A stretch of 64,000 nucleotides of DNA from Patiria miniata (taxonomy: Eukaryota > Echinodermata > Asteroidea > Valvatida > Asterinidae), in NCBI RefSeq assembly GCF_015706575.1, contig NW_024037053.1, positions 4,526,001 through 4,590,000 on the forward strand, written 5' to 3'. Under the pieces are notes generated by a model that saw only the letters and a list, made by a program, of their open reading frames with translations, had not been told where the DNA came from and did no database searches. Position 1 is the first letter of the stretch. Every line of letters begins with the position of its first letter. Positions 35,501 through 44,995 of this stretch are shown piece after piece. Made by a program: the position numbers and the translations under genes.

Positions 35501-38500
35501 GGTTCCCTGACTCCATATAAGAAGAAACAGAGCAGTTTACATACATTGGGGAATTGTAAGGTCAGGGAACCAGTCTAGCTGGCTTGTCACCCGTTCATAG
35601 GTGTGTAATCGATTGCAAACAAGTGCGATGGTCAATTGGGGCCAGTATTTGAAAAAAAGCCAGTTTTTTTCCAACGCTGATCGGCCGATCAGTGTTGGAA
35701 ATTGATACAAAAATAACACTTTTCTTGAAAATGACAGTATACCAGGTGCCATGATTTTACAGGATGCTTTACACTGTCATTCACTAACAGTCCAGCAAGG
35801 TATTTCAAAATGATTTGGTAGTTTTATTTTTTGATGTTTGCAAATGTTGTATTTTCCCTTTAAGGCTATGTAATTTTTACATGGAGGCAATGGAGCATTT
35901 TACAGGATTGAGGTTGCATCCTAGCAAAAATGACTAGGGAAAATGACTAGGGTCTAATGGAAAATACTGGCTGTAACTGCGCTTGACGTGCGTTGCAGCA
36001 CACACCACATATTCTTCTGAGAAAAATGAAAAATGAACTTTAGATGAAAAGTTTGTGCGGCGACTGTATGACTGCGATGTTTCCTGGTTTGTTGCAGTTT
36101 CCTGTGGGCTTGGAAAGCAACTAGCTTCCAATATCAATACAGCATGAATGCAGGTCACATACATTGTACATTGTATAAACACGGTGCTGGATACATTATG
36201 AATAGCGACAAAGGTATTTCCTTGTTATTCTCAATGGATTTCTGTAGTGCAGCGATAGTTTCCGTATAAGTATGCAATAGTTTAGGAGGTTGTTACGTCC
36301 ATTGATCAGGGACCCAGTTTTGGGTTCATATATTTTTGAGTTCTTGAAAGTTTGTGGATTAGAAGTACATGTACGTGGGACATGTGGAGTGTTGTGGTCC
36401 AATAGTTACGGTGTTCGACTCACGTGCCATGGTACGTGGGTTCGAACCTTGGGCAAGACACTTTACTCCAATTGCCTCTCTCCACCGAGGAGTATAAATG
36501 GGTACATGCGAGGGTAGAGGCCAGAATGCGCTGGTCTCGAGCTGCTGCAAAACTGGTCTCATGGCCTGATGAACAGGGACAGCACTTTGAGACATTGAGT
36601 TTAAACTTAAAGCAATAAATAAATACCACATTTCATGATATTTTTGTTTTATAAATTATACAAATCTCGAATCTCAAGATATCACAAATCATTTTCTTCT
36701 AATTTGAGTTAAATATTCCTTTGTTCGCCCACAAAAACAACAACAGGAACAATTTCTCTCCCAACTAGACATGTTGTTTACAGCAGATTTCAACAGTTTC
36801 CAGGAAAAACTGTTTTTCAAAACTCATCTACATGTACCTCCGGGTACGTACATTTTTGTAGGCTGTGCCTGAATCAACTATTCTGTTGTTGCAACAAAAA
36901 CTGTTCTGTTAACCAGCTACATCCGAATTATTTGGCTACAGCTACAATATAAACAAATGTAAATTCTAGCCGTACAAATGATTTGGATGTGGCCTTACTT
37001 GGGCAGACATTGAAGGCCCAATCCGAGGGTGGACATGAGTCAGACCAACTGGGAATGACACTAGGTGAAATTAACTCCAATGAGACATGAGACCCATGAC
37101 TATGGATCCTCTTCATCATTGTCAAAAATAATAATCCATTTTAGTGAAGATGTCCCAAAGATGTTCTTCTTGCAACCTTTGTTTTCGATGCTAATGTTGG
37201 ATGTGAACGCTACATGGTAAACCTCAATTGAAGTTAGTGAGTGTTCATCTAGGGTGATAGTGGTTGAATCTTGAATCCAACAAAAAAGTGAAAAACCAAG
37301 GACTGAATATTGTGGGGTTAAAGGTCCCATGCAAGGTAATTTTTTAATGCAATCCGTGAAAATGCACCTTTGCGCCCCATTTAACCTTGTTTTCAATCTT
37401 CTTTTTGGCATTCAAGGGTATTTTGGTGCCTTTTTGGTTTTTATGCTAAACCAAATTTCCATTTTCTCAAGCAATACTGTGATGTAATTTCATGCAGAAA
37501 ACTCAATGTAACAGCTATTTCAGCATTGAATGTTTCCAGAATTTTCAGATATTTTGCTGTTGTAAAATTTCTTTTCTCTTGTGATTCGTTGTTGTGTCAA
37601 ACTTTTCTCACAAATGTACTCAATGAGCATTTGCTGGGGATTCACAATTTGAACAGAAAACACTGAAGAGTGTCTTCCTTAAATGACATCACAGTAAAAG
37701 CGCCCTTAGTTGTCCGGAAAATCAAGGAAATTTTTTTGAAATGTTTAAAAGATGAGGACTTTTCAATAAAATTTACCAAAAAAGAATGTCAAATTTTATT
37801 TCCTGAATCTTTTTAGAAGTTACGATCAAAAGGTACATTTTTTTGTAAATCCCTCAACAAAAGCTGCTTACAAGTCTGAAAGGGATAAAAAAAAAAAGCC
37901 GGAACTGTAAAATCTCATCAACAGAATATTTCCTTGACAGGTCAAAAGGGTAAATTTAATGATGCCATGGCACGTAGTATACTACCGATTTAAAGATCTT
38001 AGTCAAGATAATAATTTCATCTGTTGTATCTTCAAACTGAAATGCAACATTGGAAGCATGCGATGGAAACAATCGCTCCAGACAAAATGATGAAAAATTT
38101 AAACAAATTGGGTCCTAGCTTTACTTCTGGGCAAAAAATATGAAGCATCATTTTAGCGGTCATGTTTTTGAAAAGAGGGTTTCTACAAAGTTTCTAAAGA
38201 CACAACCAGGAAGTGAAATACATGTTGACTTCCTCACGAGGCAAACTAACACACAGGTGTCAAATGTCCGTGCACGGTATACGTACGTCAATAGGTACGT
38301 GTACATGTACACAATATGATCAATGCACGTAGGCTTACAATTACCAGTGTACATGTACAGTATATACTACGCCTTACTTTCTTAATTTCATTCTTCAACT
38401 ATTCAATGTGTTTCATTAAATTAAAGAAAGTACATATATGTAAATAATGTACATGTAAATAATGAGCAATATTTTTTTCATTTATGTGTACCGGCGAAGA

Positions 38501-41500
38501 GTTTTGTTTACATTTTACATTCAGAAACAGGGAAATCCATAAGGAAACTAAAAGATAAATTGTTAGTTTAAAAAGCTAAGGGGTATCCTATTTCTGAAAT
38601 ATAGGTCTAGTGCATGTTGTAAAAATGCAATGTTTGGAACGTACAATATTCAAAGAAAATTGTGAAATCTTCTAGTGCCTAAAGCGAAAGAATCAGCCAA
38701 AAAGTTCCAAGAAAATGGACTTGTACATGTAGTGATTTAAAAACTATTTCAAGATTTATGAAAGATGTAACTTGCATAATTTGCAAGATAATGAACAGTT
38801 TTTGAGGTCACAAAGTAGCATACATGTAACTATAAATTGCTCTATAATCTAAATTAAAAAACTGAGCAAGAATTTGTATGGTTTCAAAATATGCATATAA
38901 ACATGATGCCCTTTAGAGCACTATATGCCATTTAAGAGCACCTAAATTTGTGTGGACATACATGTACAGTGTACGAACACCTTCCCATGTGTATTTCAAA
39001 TAATGCCATTAAGCATTTTTGTACAAAATGTATGTCATATGAATTGTTTCTTATGCCAAGCTTTTTGTACAGCTTCCTAATTGTGGGTTTACACAATATT
39101 TTTGGTTCATTTTATTCCAACAAAAATATTTGGGTTTTCAATGCAAAGAACATGTACCGATACTTTTAGCACAACTATTGGGTGAAGATGAGCCATGAAA
39201 CAATTCAGCTATTTCAACATTTCTGAAGTATGGTTTGCACATGAACATGATGTATGTTGCAGTTTGATGAAGCTGTAGCTACGAAAGCTTACGCCATAAC
39301 TTTATTTTAGTTAATCTTTCAAGGAAATATATAACAATTGCTTTTGCTTTAATTTTCAGAAATGGATGGATTTGGGGGCTAGTATTTTATTTCAATATTG
39401 TTACACTGACTTGTTTGAAGTTTTGTGTTCGTAGATGCTGAAAAAACCAAGAAAATAATGCTGTTCTTGTAGACTGGTTCCCTGACCCCACTTAAGATGA
39501 AATGGGAAATTGTAAGTTCAGGGAACCAGTCTAGCTGGCTTGTACCCGTTCATAGGTGTGTAATTGATTGCAAACAAAATTGAGCTAACTAAATATGGTA
39601 AATTGGGGGCAGTATATTAAAAAAGCCATATTTCCACCGCTTGTCGGCCGACCAGCATTGGAAATTGATACAAAAACACCACTTTTCTTGAAAATGTTAG
39701 CACACTAGGTGCCATGATTTACAGGATGCTTTAGACTGTCATTCACTAACAGTCCAGTAAGGTATTCGTAATAATTTGTTTTTGTTTTTTGATGTTTGCA
39801 AATGTTGTATGTTCCCTTTAAAAGTGCTACCTTCAGTACATGTTGCAGTTTGAAACACATTTCTTGTTTCTCAAATTGTCTGCGTGTACATGTACATGTA
39901 ACTGTACATGTTTTTTGGCAGTGCTCAATCCTGCACCCTTTATACTGAATAATGAACCCTACATGTACATGTACATGTACCCCTACTGTACATGCATGTA
40001 CATGTATGCTATTTTTCTAGTCCTAACAATACAGCCGCCTAAATGGTAAAGCCTGGCATTGTTATGCTAATTGGTGATTCTTTGTTACGTTCAAAGCACC
40101 GCAGTGGGTACGACCCAGGTTCTTATTGTTAAAACGTAGTGAAAGTAGAAGGAATAACAGAGATGAAATTGAGTCACAAAAGGGAAAATCGCTGCAGAAA
40201 TGGAAAATGAAAATGTTTTGAAAACTTGTGTTTTCATACTTTTTCTTGGTGGCTCTTCATGGTTTTTCTGTTTGCAAGTTTTGCAGAAAAAAGGCATGTA
40301 TCTAGAAAAAGTTTTGGACAAAAGCAAATGTCCACTGTAACAGCTATGTGTCCCCAAAAACTAAGCACATGTTTTTATTTCAGAATAAAATGTCAGCTTT
40401 TCGTGAATCTGTTGTTGTTGCTTGCTGTTGCTTTGCTGTCGTTTGTTGTTTTTGTTGATGTTGTTGTTTATTTGTTGTTGTTAAGGATAGCATTAATGTT
40501 GCAAGAAAATTACAAGCAAAGCAAGGGAAACTGCTTGCTACTTTGTTTTTAGAGTTAGTTTGTCCATGACACCACGGAGTAACGGTTTGTATACAATACC
40601 AGCGAAGGTCATGTATGACTGGGCTTGCATTTGAAACCGTTGCCCTCCTCGCGATAATCGTTTGTTACGAGGGGGAGGGGGCGGACCAGTCACAGAGGAC
40701 GATGGGGGGCGGTGGGACACACTTTGGTGAACCGGTTCCTGCTGTTGCCTTATATTCCGGGGAAGGGGACCTAGGTTAAACATGGACAGGTACAAAGGTT
40801 AAAGGTCAAACAAAAATACTGGTCCATAGGCGCTTGGTGTCCCGTGTGTCGGAAATTATACAAAATCCATGCACCAATCAAAATTTTTCCTAAGATTTGA
40901 CTTGGTACAGTGTACATGAATATGAAGTTTGTAAGTTGAAAAGGATACGATGGTCTTCAGTTTTGATTACTGACTACTGAAATATCAGGTCCTCTCAACC
41001 AGGTTGTCAAAACATCATATGATTATAGTGATTATTATTACAGTAATATGATTACAGTGATAAGAGTGATCGTGTCAATAAATTTAAACCTTATACCAAT
41101 GGGGCCACTCAGTAAGGATGGTAACATTGTACCAGGTCTTGTACCAAGTAACTTCTCCATGACAGTTGTACTGATCAGTAAATGGCACCATGCTTCCGCC
41201 ATTACTGGGGGCCTCCATGATTGTCAAGTGCTTAGGTACCTGGAGTGGGTGATTTTTAAGAATAAGTTGGAGTAAAAGAAGATGAGTCGACTTACTTGTT
41301 TGAGGCGAAGTCCTGACGTCTTCTCGCGTGGGCTGAGCTGGCAGATAATTCAAACCAGGGGGATGCCTCGAGTCCCTGTACTTGACAAAAGTGCCAGGAA
41401 AGCTGCCCCTTTCCTTCGTGCGTTCGTTGATGCCTTCCAACCACCCCGTGGGTTCCTCTCGTGTCCCCTGGAAGTAGGGCATCTTGGTGGGGTTGACCAC

Positions 41501-41590
41501 ACTCATAATATCCCCAACTCTCATCTCGACGTCCTGGGCGGCCGCCTTCTCGAAGTCGTACACCGCCTGGTAGGTCACACGTTCGCCCAT
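19286..41590 (-). CDS. PIK3R1: Class IA PI3-kinase regulatory subunit p85 with inserted C1-SAM-C1 module (complete, 20 exons)
   Basis: This is the adaptor that binds p110 and recruits it to phosphotyrosine sites. Exons in transcript order: 41590-41296, 40770-40600, 34690-34622, 34069-33924, 33450-33316, 32588-32474, 31630-31514, 30976-30878, 30441-30346, 29583-29374, 29096-28895, 28041-27938, 27459-27372, 27175-27074, 26519-26339, 25722-25594, 24768-24473, 21629-21561, 20518-20354 and 19493-19286. All are GT-AG and in phase, giving 998 residues (vertebrate p85 alpha 724). Domains: SH3 (about 4-75), Pro-rich PPPPPR, C1 (163-213), SAM (about 230-292), C1 (318-367), RhoGAP (about 386-570), nSH2 (about 607-703), iSH2 coiled coil (about 711-875) and cSH2 (about 892-985). 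The C1-SAM-C1 block is absent from vertebrate p85. The ATG context is AAGATGG. The symbol means the PIK3R1/2/3 family; the exon 2 donor (GTATTG) is the weakest splice site. Confidence 0.95.
19890..20083. mobile_element. Small hairpin MITE in p85 intron 19
   Basis: The ends are inverted: AATAGAAAAATTGCGGGCAA at the left and its near complement at the right (20056-20083). The arms carry CACCATGTGGAAAGAAATCT and TTCTTGGAAGAA. The middle reads TTCTGAAAAGAACCAG. A partial relative lies at 23735-23815 (GCACCATGTGG...TTGTTCTGAAAAGAAC). Confidence 0.8.
22887..23250 (+). pseudogene. Relic of a non-LTR retrotransposon reverse transcriptase C-terminus
   Basis: The plus-strand frame reads [18 protein letters not shown], a stop, then [19 protein letters not shown] and [20 protein letters not shown], then a stop and [13 protein letters not shown]. 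This is the typical end of CR1/L2/RTE-like LINE ORF2 proteins (LHWLPVKYRI..LVYKCLNG..P.YL; RAFSVAAP.LWNSLP; FK..LKTHLF). At least two in-frame stops make it dead. It lies antisense in p85 intron 17. Confidence 0.8.
24865..25150 (+). mobile_element. tRNA-derived SINE in p85 intron 16
   Basis: The head has GGTTAAGAGCACCGGACTC (A-box region) and GGGTTCGAGCCCGGGC (B box). The body contains CCTTCGGATGGGACGTTAAG, CCGGAGGTCCCGTGTGTTG and CACGTAAAAGAACC, motifs common in marine invertebrate SINEs. It lies antisense to p85. No coding capacity. Confidence 0.8.
25280..25460. mobile_element. Inverted-repeat MITE (TTCAATGG family), copy 1
   Basis: Imperfect inverted arms contain CCCCATCAATGGAGAAACCATTG and CATTCGCCATTGAAGGGGGCC, with GTACAAAGCAACTGCCCCATGATGGATTATCTGAACAATAGCTAG between. 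Related copies are at 34190-34540 (composite), 41085-41225 (fragment) and 63030-63190. Confidence 0.7.
26339..27459 (-). other. PIK3R1: p85 exons 13-15: N-terminal SH2 domain
   Basis: Exons 27459-27372, 27175-27074 and 26519-26339 encode [17 protein letters not shown] (phosphotyrosine-binding Arg634), [26 protein letters not shown] and [12 protein letters not shown]. These are the full set of nSH2 landmarks and run close to the vertebrate sequence. The lead-in [11 protein letters not shown] is Pro-rich. Confidence 0.95.
26600..27060. repeat. 11-bp minisatellite (TGATTGACTTG unit) in p85 intron 14
   Basis: About 40 copies of an 11-bp unit, TGATTGACTTG or TGATTGACTCG on the plus strand, which reads ATCACAAGTCA in the sense of p85. 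It starts within about 15 nt of the exon 14 donor and fills nearly the whole intron (26520-27073). Confidence 0.95.
27580..27930. repeat. Degenerate CCCAACCCAA repeats in p85 intron 12
   Basis: Two clusters (27590-27700 and 27865-27925) of CAACCCAACCCAACCC/CAGCCCAGCCC units. The second starts about 12 nt after the exon 12 donor in sense direction, where it reads TTGGGTTGGG. Between them is unique sequence with no frame of note. Confidence 0.8.
28080..28790. repeat. 21-bp C-rich minisatellite in p85 intron 11
   Basis: About 33 copies of a 21-bp unit, CCCCAAACCCAACACAACCCA on the plus strand, with variants (AAAACAACCC, CAAGCCC). The p85 pre-mRNA carries the complement, which is rich in GGG and GGGG runs. 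The array occupies almost all of the 853-nt intron between exons 11 and 12. The long frames through it ([13 protein letters not shown]...) are artefacts. Confidence 0.95.
29836..30325 (+). mobile_element. tRNA-derived SINE with triplicated 97-bp body
   Basis: The head has GTGGTGCAATGGTTATGGTGTTCG (A-box region) and GGTTCGAATCC (B box at 29898-29908). The body unit GTTCCTGGGCAAGACACTTT...CAGGAGTATAAATGGGTACCTGTGAGG occurs three times in tandem (from about 29930, 30026 and 30124). The 3' end AAGCGCTATATAAGCGCC is followed by an ATT microsatellite. It lies antisense in p85 intron 9. A shorter, single-body copy is at 36388-36625. Confidence 0.85.
30878..31630 (-). other. PIK3R1: p85 exons 7-8: second C1 domain
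   Basis: Exons 31630-31514 and 30976-30878 join in phase 1. The pattern is a perfect C1 consensus, H318-x12-C331-x2-C334-x13-C348-x2-C351-x4-H356-x2-C359-x7-C367. The QG pair before the third Cys is kept ([10 protein letters not shown]), but the Pro of the first ligand-binding loop is Leu, as in many atypical C1 domains. The domain leads directly into RhoGAP, the usual neighbour of C1 in chimaerin-type proteins. Confidence 0.94.
31125..31400. repeat. Dispersed ACAGTCA-rich repeat, copy 1
   Basis: CCCTGCCATGCCTTTTACAC, GGCTAGTCACCAACAGTCAG and CTTATCAATCACCTACAGTC recur in the same order at 34935-35130, about 3.8 kb away and in the same orientation. Both copies are in p85 introns. The unit is otherwise unrecognised. 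Confidence 0.75.
32474..33450 (-). other. PIK3R1: p85 exons 5-6: SAM domain
   Basis: Exons 33450-33316 and 32588-32474 encode [15 protein letters not shown]...[18 protein letters not shown]...[19 protein letters not shown]. This has the hallmark Trp after the leading Lys, the hydrophobic helix pattern and the helix 5 IGI motif of sterile alpha motif domains (about residues 230-292). SAM domains usually self-associate or pair with other SAM domains. No vertebrate p85 has one. Confidence 0.93.
33100..33230. repeat. Dispersed GCTAAGCA / TACCAGTCACA element in p85 intron 5
   Basis: TTTGCTAAGCATGGAAG...CAGGTTGCCAGTTAGAATGT...GGTTGTGACTGGTACTTGGC...TTCTGCTAAGCA. Same family as 1385-1535. Confidence 0.65.
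33924..34690 (-). other. PIK3R1: p85 exons 3-4: first C1 domain
   Basis: Exons 34690-34622 and 34069-33924 join in phase 1 to give the C1 zinc pattern H163-x12-C176-x2-C179-x13-C193-x2-C196-x4-H201-x2-C204-x8-C213. The Pro three residues before the first Cys and the YVWGSG loop resemble diacylglycerol-binding C1 domains, but the Gln four residues before the third Cys is replaced by Ile. Ligand binding is therefore uncertain. The intron splits the domain after the second Cys. Confidence 0.93.
34190..34540. mobile_element. Composite TTCAATGG-family MITE in p85 intron 3
   Basis: Shares CTTGGCACACGATCAACGTA, CTTCGATGGCAAAACTG, AACAATAGCTAGCACAATGC and GCCATTGAAGGGGGCC with the copies at 25280-25460 and 63030-63190. 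A second, diverged arm (CATCCATTGAGGGC) follows. Confidence 0.65.
35345..35830. repeat. Dispersed ~480-bp repeat, copy 1 (copy 2 at 39340-39820)
   Basis: Shared blocks in the same order: TTGCTTTTGCTGTAATTTTCAG, CTGGTTCCCTGAC, GGGAACCAGTCTAGCTGGCTTG, CCGTTCATAGGTGTGTAAT, GGCCGATCAG/GGCCGACCAG, TTTTCTTGAAAATG, CATTCACTAACAGTCCAG and TTTGATGTTTGCAAATGTTG. A partial inverted copy is at 17190-17335. No open frame and no clear terminal repeat. Confidence 0.75.
36388..36625 (+). mobile_element. tRNA-derived SINE, single-body copy
   Basis: Head GTTGTGGTCCAATAGTTACG and GGGTTCGAACC, then GGGCAAGACACTTTACTCC, GGAGTATAAATGGGTACATG and GGCCTGATGAACAGGGACAG. Same family as 29836-30325, with part of the head-body junction missing. 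Confidence 0.8.
39885..40010. repeat. TACATGTACATG simple-sequence region
   Basis: Two self-complementary clusters of TACATG units (about 39890-39912 and 39960-40010). Similar palindromic hexamer runs are scattered at 38290-38360 and 18030-18050. Confidence 0.85.
40600..40770 (-). other. PIK3R1: p85 exon 2: proline-rich linker
   Basis: Residues about 99-155 include [15 protein letters not shown], a class-I-like SH3 ligand next to basic residues, as seen between the SH3 and RhoGAP domains of vertebrate p85. Acceptor CCTAG, donor G|GTATTG. Phase 1 matches exon 3, which lies 5.9 kb away. Confidence 0.85.
41296..41590 (-). other. PIK3R1: p85 exon 1: SH3 domain
   Basis: It encodes residues 1-98, including the SH3 core: YQAVYDFEK (ALYDY equivalent), [28 protein letters not shown] and FVKYRD. 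The long insertion in the n-Src region ([12 protein letters not shown]) matches the extended loop characteristic of p85 SH3 domains. The exon ends in phase 1 at a GTAAGT donor. It sits about 0.5 kb upstream of exon 2. Confidence 0.95.
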
Positions 41591-42539
41591 CTTGGCTTGC
41601 CGTTACGTTAATTTGACACTACATGCAGAGGCGGTGTAGTTTGTACATGTAAATCCCACAGCAAACTTTGCTTACTTTATTTCTCAATAAGCACAAACGA
41701 TTCTTGTGCAGTATTTCAAACCAAGGGGTTTGTTCAACACAAGTACATAAAAAAATGAAGGCTCAAACAACTGATATATGTTATCAGGTTTGGGTACTGT
41801 AAAACAATTTTACACCATGCAACAGCAGGTAAATTGATGAAGTAGGAACAGAAGTTGTGCTTATCCAGGCCTTGATTCTGTCAAGCAGTTTTAGTGTTTT
41901 TCAAACTGTTTTTCTTGCTACATGCGTATTCCTGAAAGAAAAAAGAAAAGAAAAAGTAAATCTTCATTTTAGTACGACCCAGTTCAAGCTTAATCAAATT
42001 TGCATATCGTTTTCGACAGAGCTTTTTTCACCTTCTGACAAAAATAAGATTCAATATGAGTCATACTTTCAGGTGAGTTAGTTTCGGGAGATAAAACAAA
42101 GCAGATGAATGCACACAATTCTATGCCGGGGAATGTGGTCACTGAATCCGCATTCTGCAATGTTTCATCTAAACAAAAAGAAGATGAAAAAACTTTTTGC
42201 ACGTATGTTGGAGCATACAAACATCTTGAACCATAATGCCACAAAACATATCAAAATTTTGCATTGACTTCAATCAAAACAAGAACTTGTCACAGATTTC
42301 ATTGGTACCCAGCTACGATTTTGCATGTATGTGGCAGTTTGTTGTTCTCTCAAAACAAAATTGTGAAACATAAAATTTGCAAAAAGGCTTTATAAATTAA
42401 TTGTTTATTTTTTTATTTTACAGAGTTGAATCGATCCCAGGAACTTTGGCATGGTAGTCCAACATTAACCAATCGAGCTACAGCGCTCTGGTTGGATGGG
42501 CAGTTATATAGGTCATAGATTCACAATATTCACATAGGC

Positions 42540-43000
42540 CTATGCACTGAACATGCGCAGTTACTGGGTTTTTTTACTTAGACATTTTCCGGTGACAAAT
42601 TTTTTTCTGGCTCCATGCCAACATTATCGTTGTTACTTTGTATTCACAAGATGGGAATCAGCATGATCAGACCATTTTACAATTTCGGACTTTATTTCCA
42701 TTTCCAAAAAAATCCTCCAGAGCCACAAATCTGAAAAAGAAAATGTAATACTCTGCAATAAAATGTTTGAGACATGTTAAAATAATAAAAGAAGAATATT
42801 ATTATTTTGGGGGGGATGGGAAAAAATAACCTTAGAAATATCGCCAGCGGGGATCGAACCCGGGTCTTCCCGCTCATGAGGTTCGTTGCTTATCCACAGG
42901 TGCTACACAATCGTTGGTGGTAATTTAATATAATTCAGCCCTATCTTAGAGAGTACAGCGCCCTCTGTTGATAAGGATTGCCACCAGCAATATATCCACT
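42540..43000. mobile_element. SINE-like repeat with tRNA-like segment, copy 1 (copy 2 at 43112-43570)
   Basis: The two copies are direct repeats of about 450 bp. They share TGCACTGAACATGCGCAGT, CTGGCTCCATGCCAA, TTTCGGACTTTATTTCC, CCTCCAGAGCCACAAATCTG, a tRNA-like stretch on the minus strand (GGGGATCGAACCCGGGTC at 42848-42865; GGAATCGAACCCGAGTC at 43408-43424) and AGAGTACAGCGCCCTCTGTTGATA. The tail TTTCGGACTTTATTTCCC and the CGCCCTCT motif are shared with the palindrome at 9460-10355. Confidence 0.8.
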
Positions 43001-43779
43001 ATCTAAATGAAACGCTTATTTTCCCTTCTAAAAATTTGATTTTTTAGTACATTTTAGGCAGTGTATATTTTGCCGGAGACGGCAAACCTTTAGTAAACGT
43101 TAGTTTGCCAGATATGCACTGAACATGCGCAGTGACTGGTTTTTTGTACTTAAACTGTGACAAATTTTAGTCTGGCTCCATGCCAAAATTATCGTTGTAA
43201 CCTCGTATTCACAAGATGGGATTCAGACCATTTTATAATTTCGGACTTTATTTCCCTTTTAAAAAAATTCCTCCAGAGCCACAAATCTGAAAAAGAAAAT
43301 GTAATACTCTGCAAAAAAATGTTTGAGACATGTTAAAATAATAAAAGAAGAATATTCTTATTTATTTGGGGATGAGAAAAAAAAACTTAAAAATGTGCTG
43401 CGGTCGGAATCGAACCCGAGTCATCCCGCTTACCAGAGCCTTTGCTTAACCACTACACCAAACGTGCTACACAACTTTTGGTGGGAATGTAATACATCTT
43501 ATAATTCAGCCCTATCTTAAAGAGTACAGCGCCCTCTGTTGATATGGATTGCCGCCGGCAAACCTTTAGAAACGTTAGTTTGCCGTCATTACCTCCGGCA
43601 AAATATCCACTATCTACATTTTAAGGTCAATGCAATGGCAATGCAGAGAAAAATTAGTGATCATTTATGGTGATGGCCATGTATGGGAATCTTTCCGCAT
43701 AATTTTCCAACAGACTGGCCGATTTTCCCAATGCAAAAAATCAGCTGCAAAGAGTAAGATAACTTCAAGTCTGAAGGGG

Positions 43780-43890
43780 TATCCCCTCGCTGCTGGCGGT
43801 GCGCGCCGTACCGTATGCACAGCACAGCCGGCCCGGCGCGCCCCCGCACACGTACACGGCACAGCAGCTCGGACAAAAATCATCACACTT
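43780..43890. promoter_or_regulatory. CpG-rich block, candidate promoter
   Basis: This is the most G+C-rich, CpG-dense stretch in the p85-EFCAB14 intergenic region (GGTGCGCGCCGTACCG, CCGGCCCGGCGCGCCCCC, ACACGTACACGG). The surroundings are AT-rich. Which gene it serves cannot be told from sequence. Confidence 0.35.
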
Positions 43891-44995
43891 GTTCAATGAA
43901 ACATACCACTCATCAGATTCACTGAAACGGTTCAAACGGGAGAGTAGGATCCTCCAGACATCTCCTGCATCTTCTCTTCTTCCGTTTCAGGTCTGTCAGC
44001 TCAAATAAAATGTAAATTCAGGTGTAAAAACTGCCTATTCTCAGGCAGGAAATGGAACAGTTTGCAGGTAAAAAAAACCAATGAGGAAGAACACTGGTAT
44101 CCTTTCATGCGCTTTCAAGTGAGTAAATGAGGGGAACCAACAAGTAGTCTGGCCCCTTCATCAGATGACGAAATTAGTATAATATTGCAAAATAATTACC
44201 TTTGGGTTTCAGACAAAAAATATAATTCCAGGCGGAAGAAGTCACGAGAGGGCGCTATGTCCAGTTAACGGTGACCCGGAAGTCGTATTTTTCATGCATG
44301 AAAACCATGAAAACAAACTTGTTGCATGCAGAGCGAGCGTCTGTAACAACGAAGGTAGGGCCCCTAGCCGGCTGAGCCGAGTTCAGATTCAATGTCATTA
44401 TTGGTTCCCTAAACCCAATGCCAAGTTTTAAACCAATAACATGCTGGAATTACAGTTGAAAGAGGCAGGCTTACTTTTTTTGGTTCTGGGAGGCAGGGAG
44501 GGGCGTGGATTTCACCCCCCCCCCGCAGATCTTGGCATATTTTGTTTTATATTTATTCTAACGTTAATTATAATTTGTCATAAAAAGTATTGAAATTCAT
44601 ATCATCATACACATAATGATAACGAGTGTCATTCGAATTGCCATGCATGACCGTGATGGCATGGGGATAAAAATTTAATAAACATTTTATCATTTGGCGG
44701 CATATCATGTAGGCCTATTAAAATAATAACAATACATGGAATTCCAGTGCTACTGGAATCATGGCTAAAGTATCTGCAAATTTGGGACTCTCATACTGCT
44801 ATAGATGCTCCGATTGAAAATTCTTTGTGTTTTCAAATTCACTTGAACGGAGGCTAATACCTTATAGAAAAATTTGGCCATTTTCCTTCTTTTTTTCTTC
44901 TTAGCCTGAATGTGACAGCAGCATGTGACTTGAGGAATTCATAGAGCATACCAACATCTATCGTGCCCATTGCCATCTGTTTGCTGCCTCCCAAG

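Larger units (their letters stand above)
34691..40599. other. Large p85 intron 2, mostly dispersed repeats
   Basis: No exon seen. Contents include an ACAGTCA-type repeat (34935-35130), an AATCCTGCAAAATCCTCC-type repeat (35120-35340, 35900-35920), two direct copies of a roughly 480-bp element (35345-35830 and 39340-39820), a tRNA-derived SINE (36388-36625), and TACATGTACATG simple repeats (38270-38360, 38440-38460, 39885-40010). Confidence 0.65.
41591..44995. other. Divergent intergenic region between p85 and EFCAB14
   Basis: Must contain promoters for p85 (minus) and the first EFCAB14 cassette (plus). A CpG-rich block at about 43780-43890 (GCGCGCCGTACCG...CCGGCCCGGCGCGCCC) is a candidate 5' region. 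A possible non-coding EFCAB14 leader exon ends at ACAACGAAG|GTAGGG near 44353, and the acceptor TTTTCTTCTTAG at about 44907 precedes the first ATG. Two direct copies of a tRNA-bearing repeat fill 42540-43570. Confidence 0.5.

Noticed and set aside
42430..42490. tRNA gene candidates (also 11865-11945, 14560-14650, 21660-21720, 42842-42905, 43400-43470, 56160-56230, 61565-61640)
   Set aside because: They carry B-box-like GGTTCGAAnCC motifs, but the acceptor and anticodon stems do not pair; they are SINE heads or fragments.
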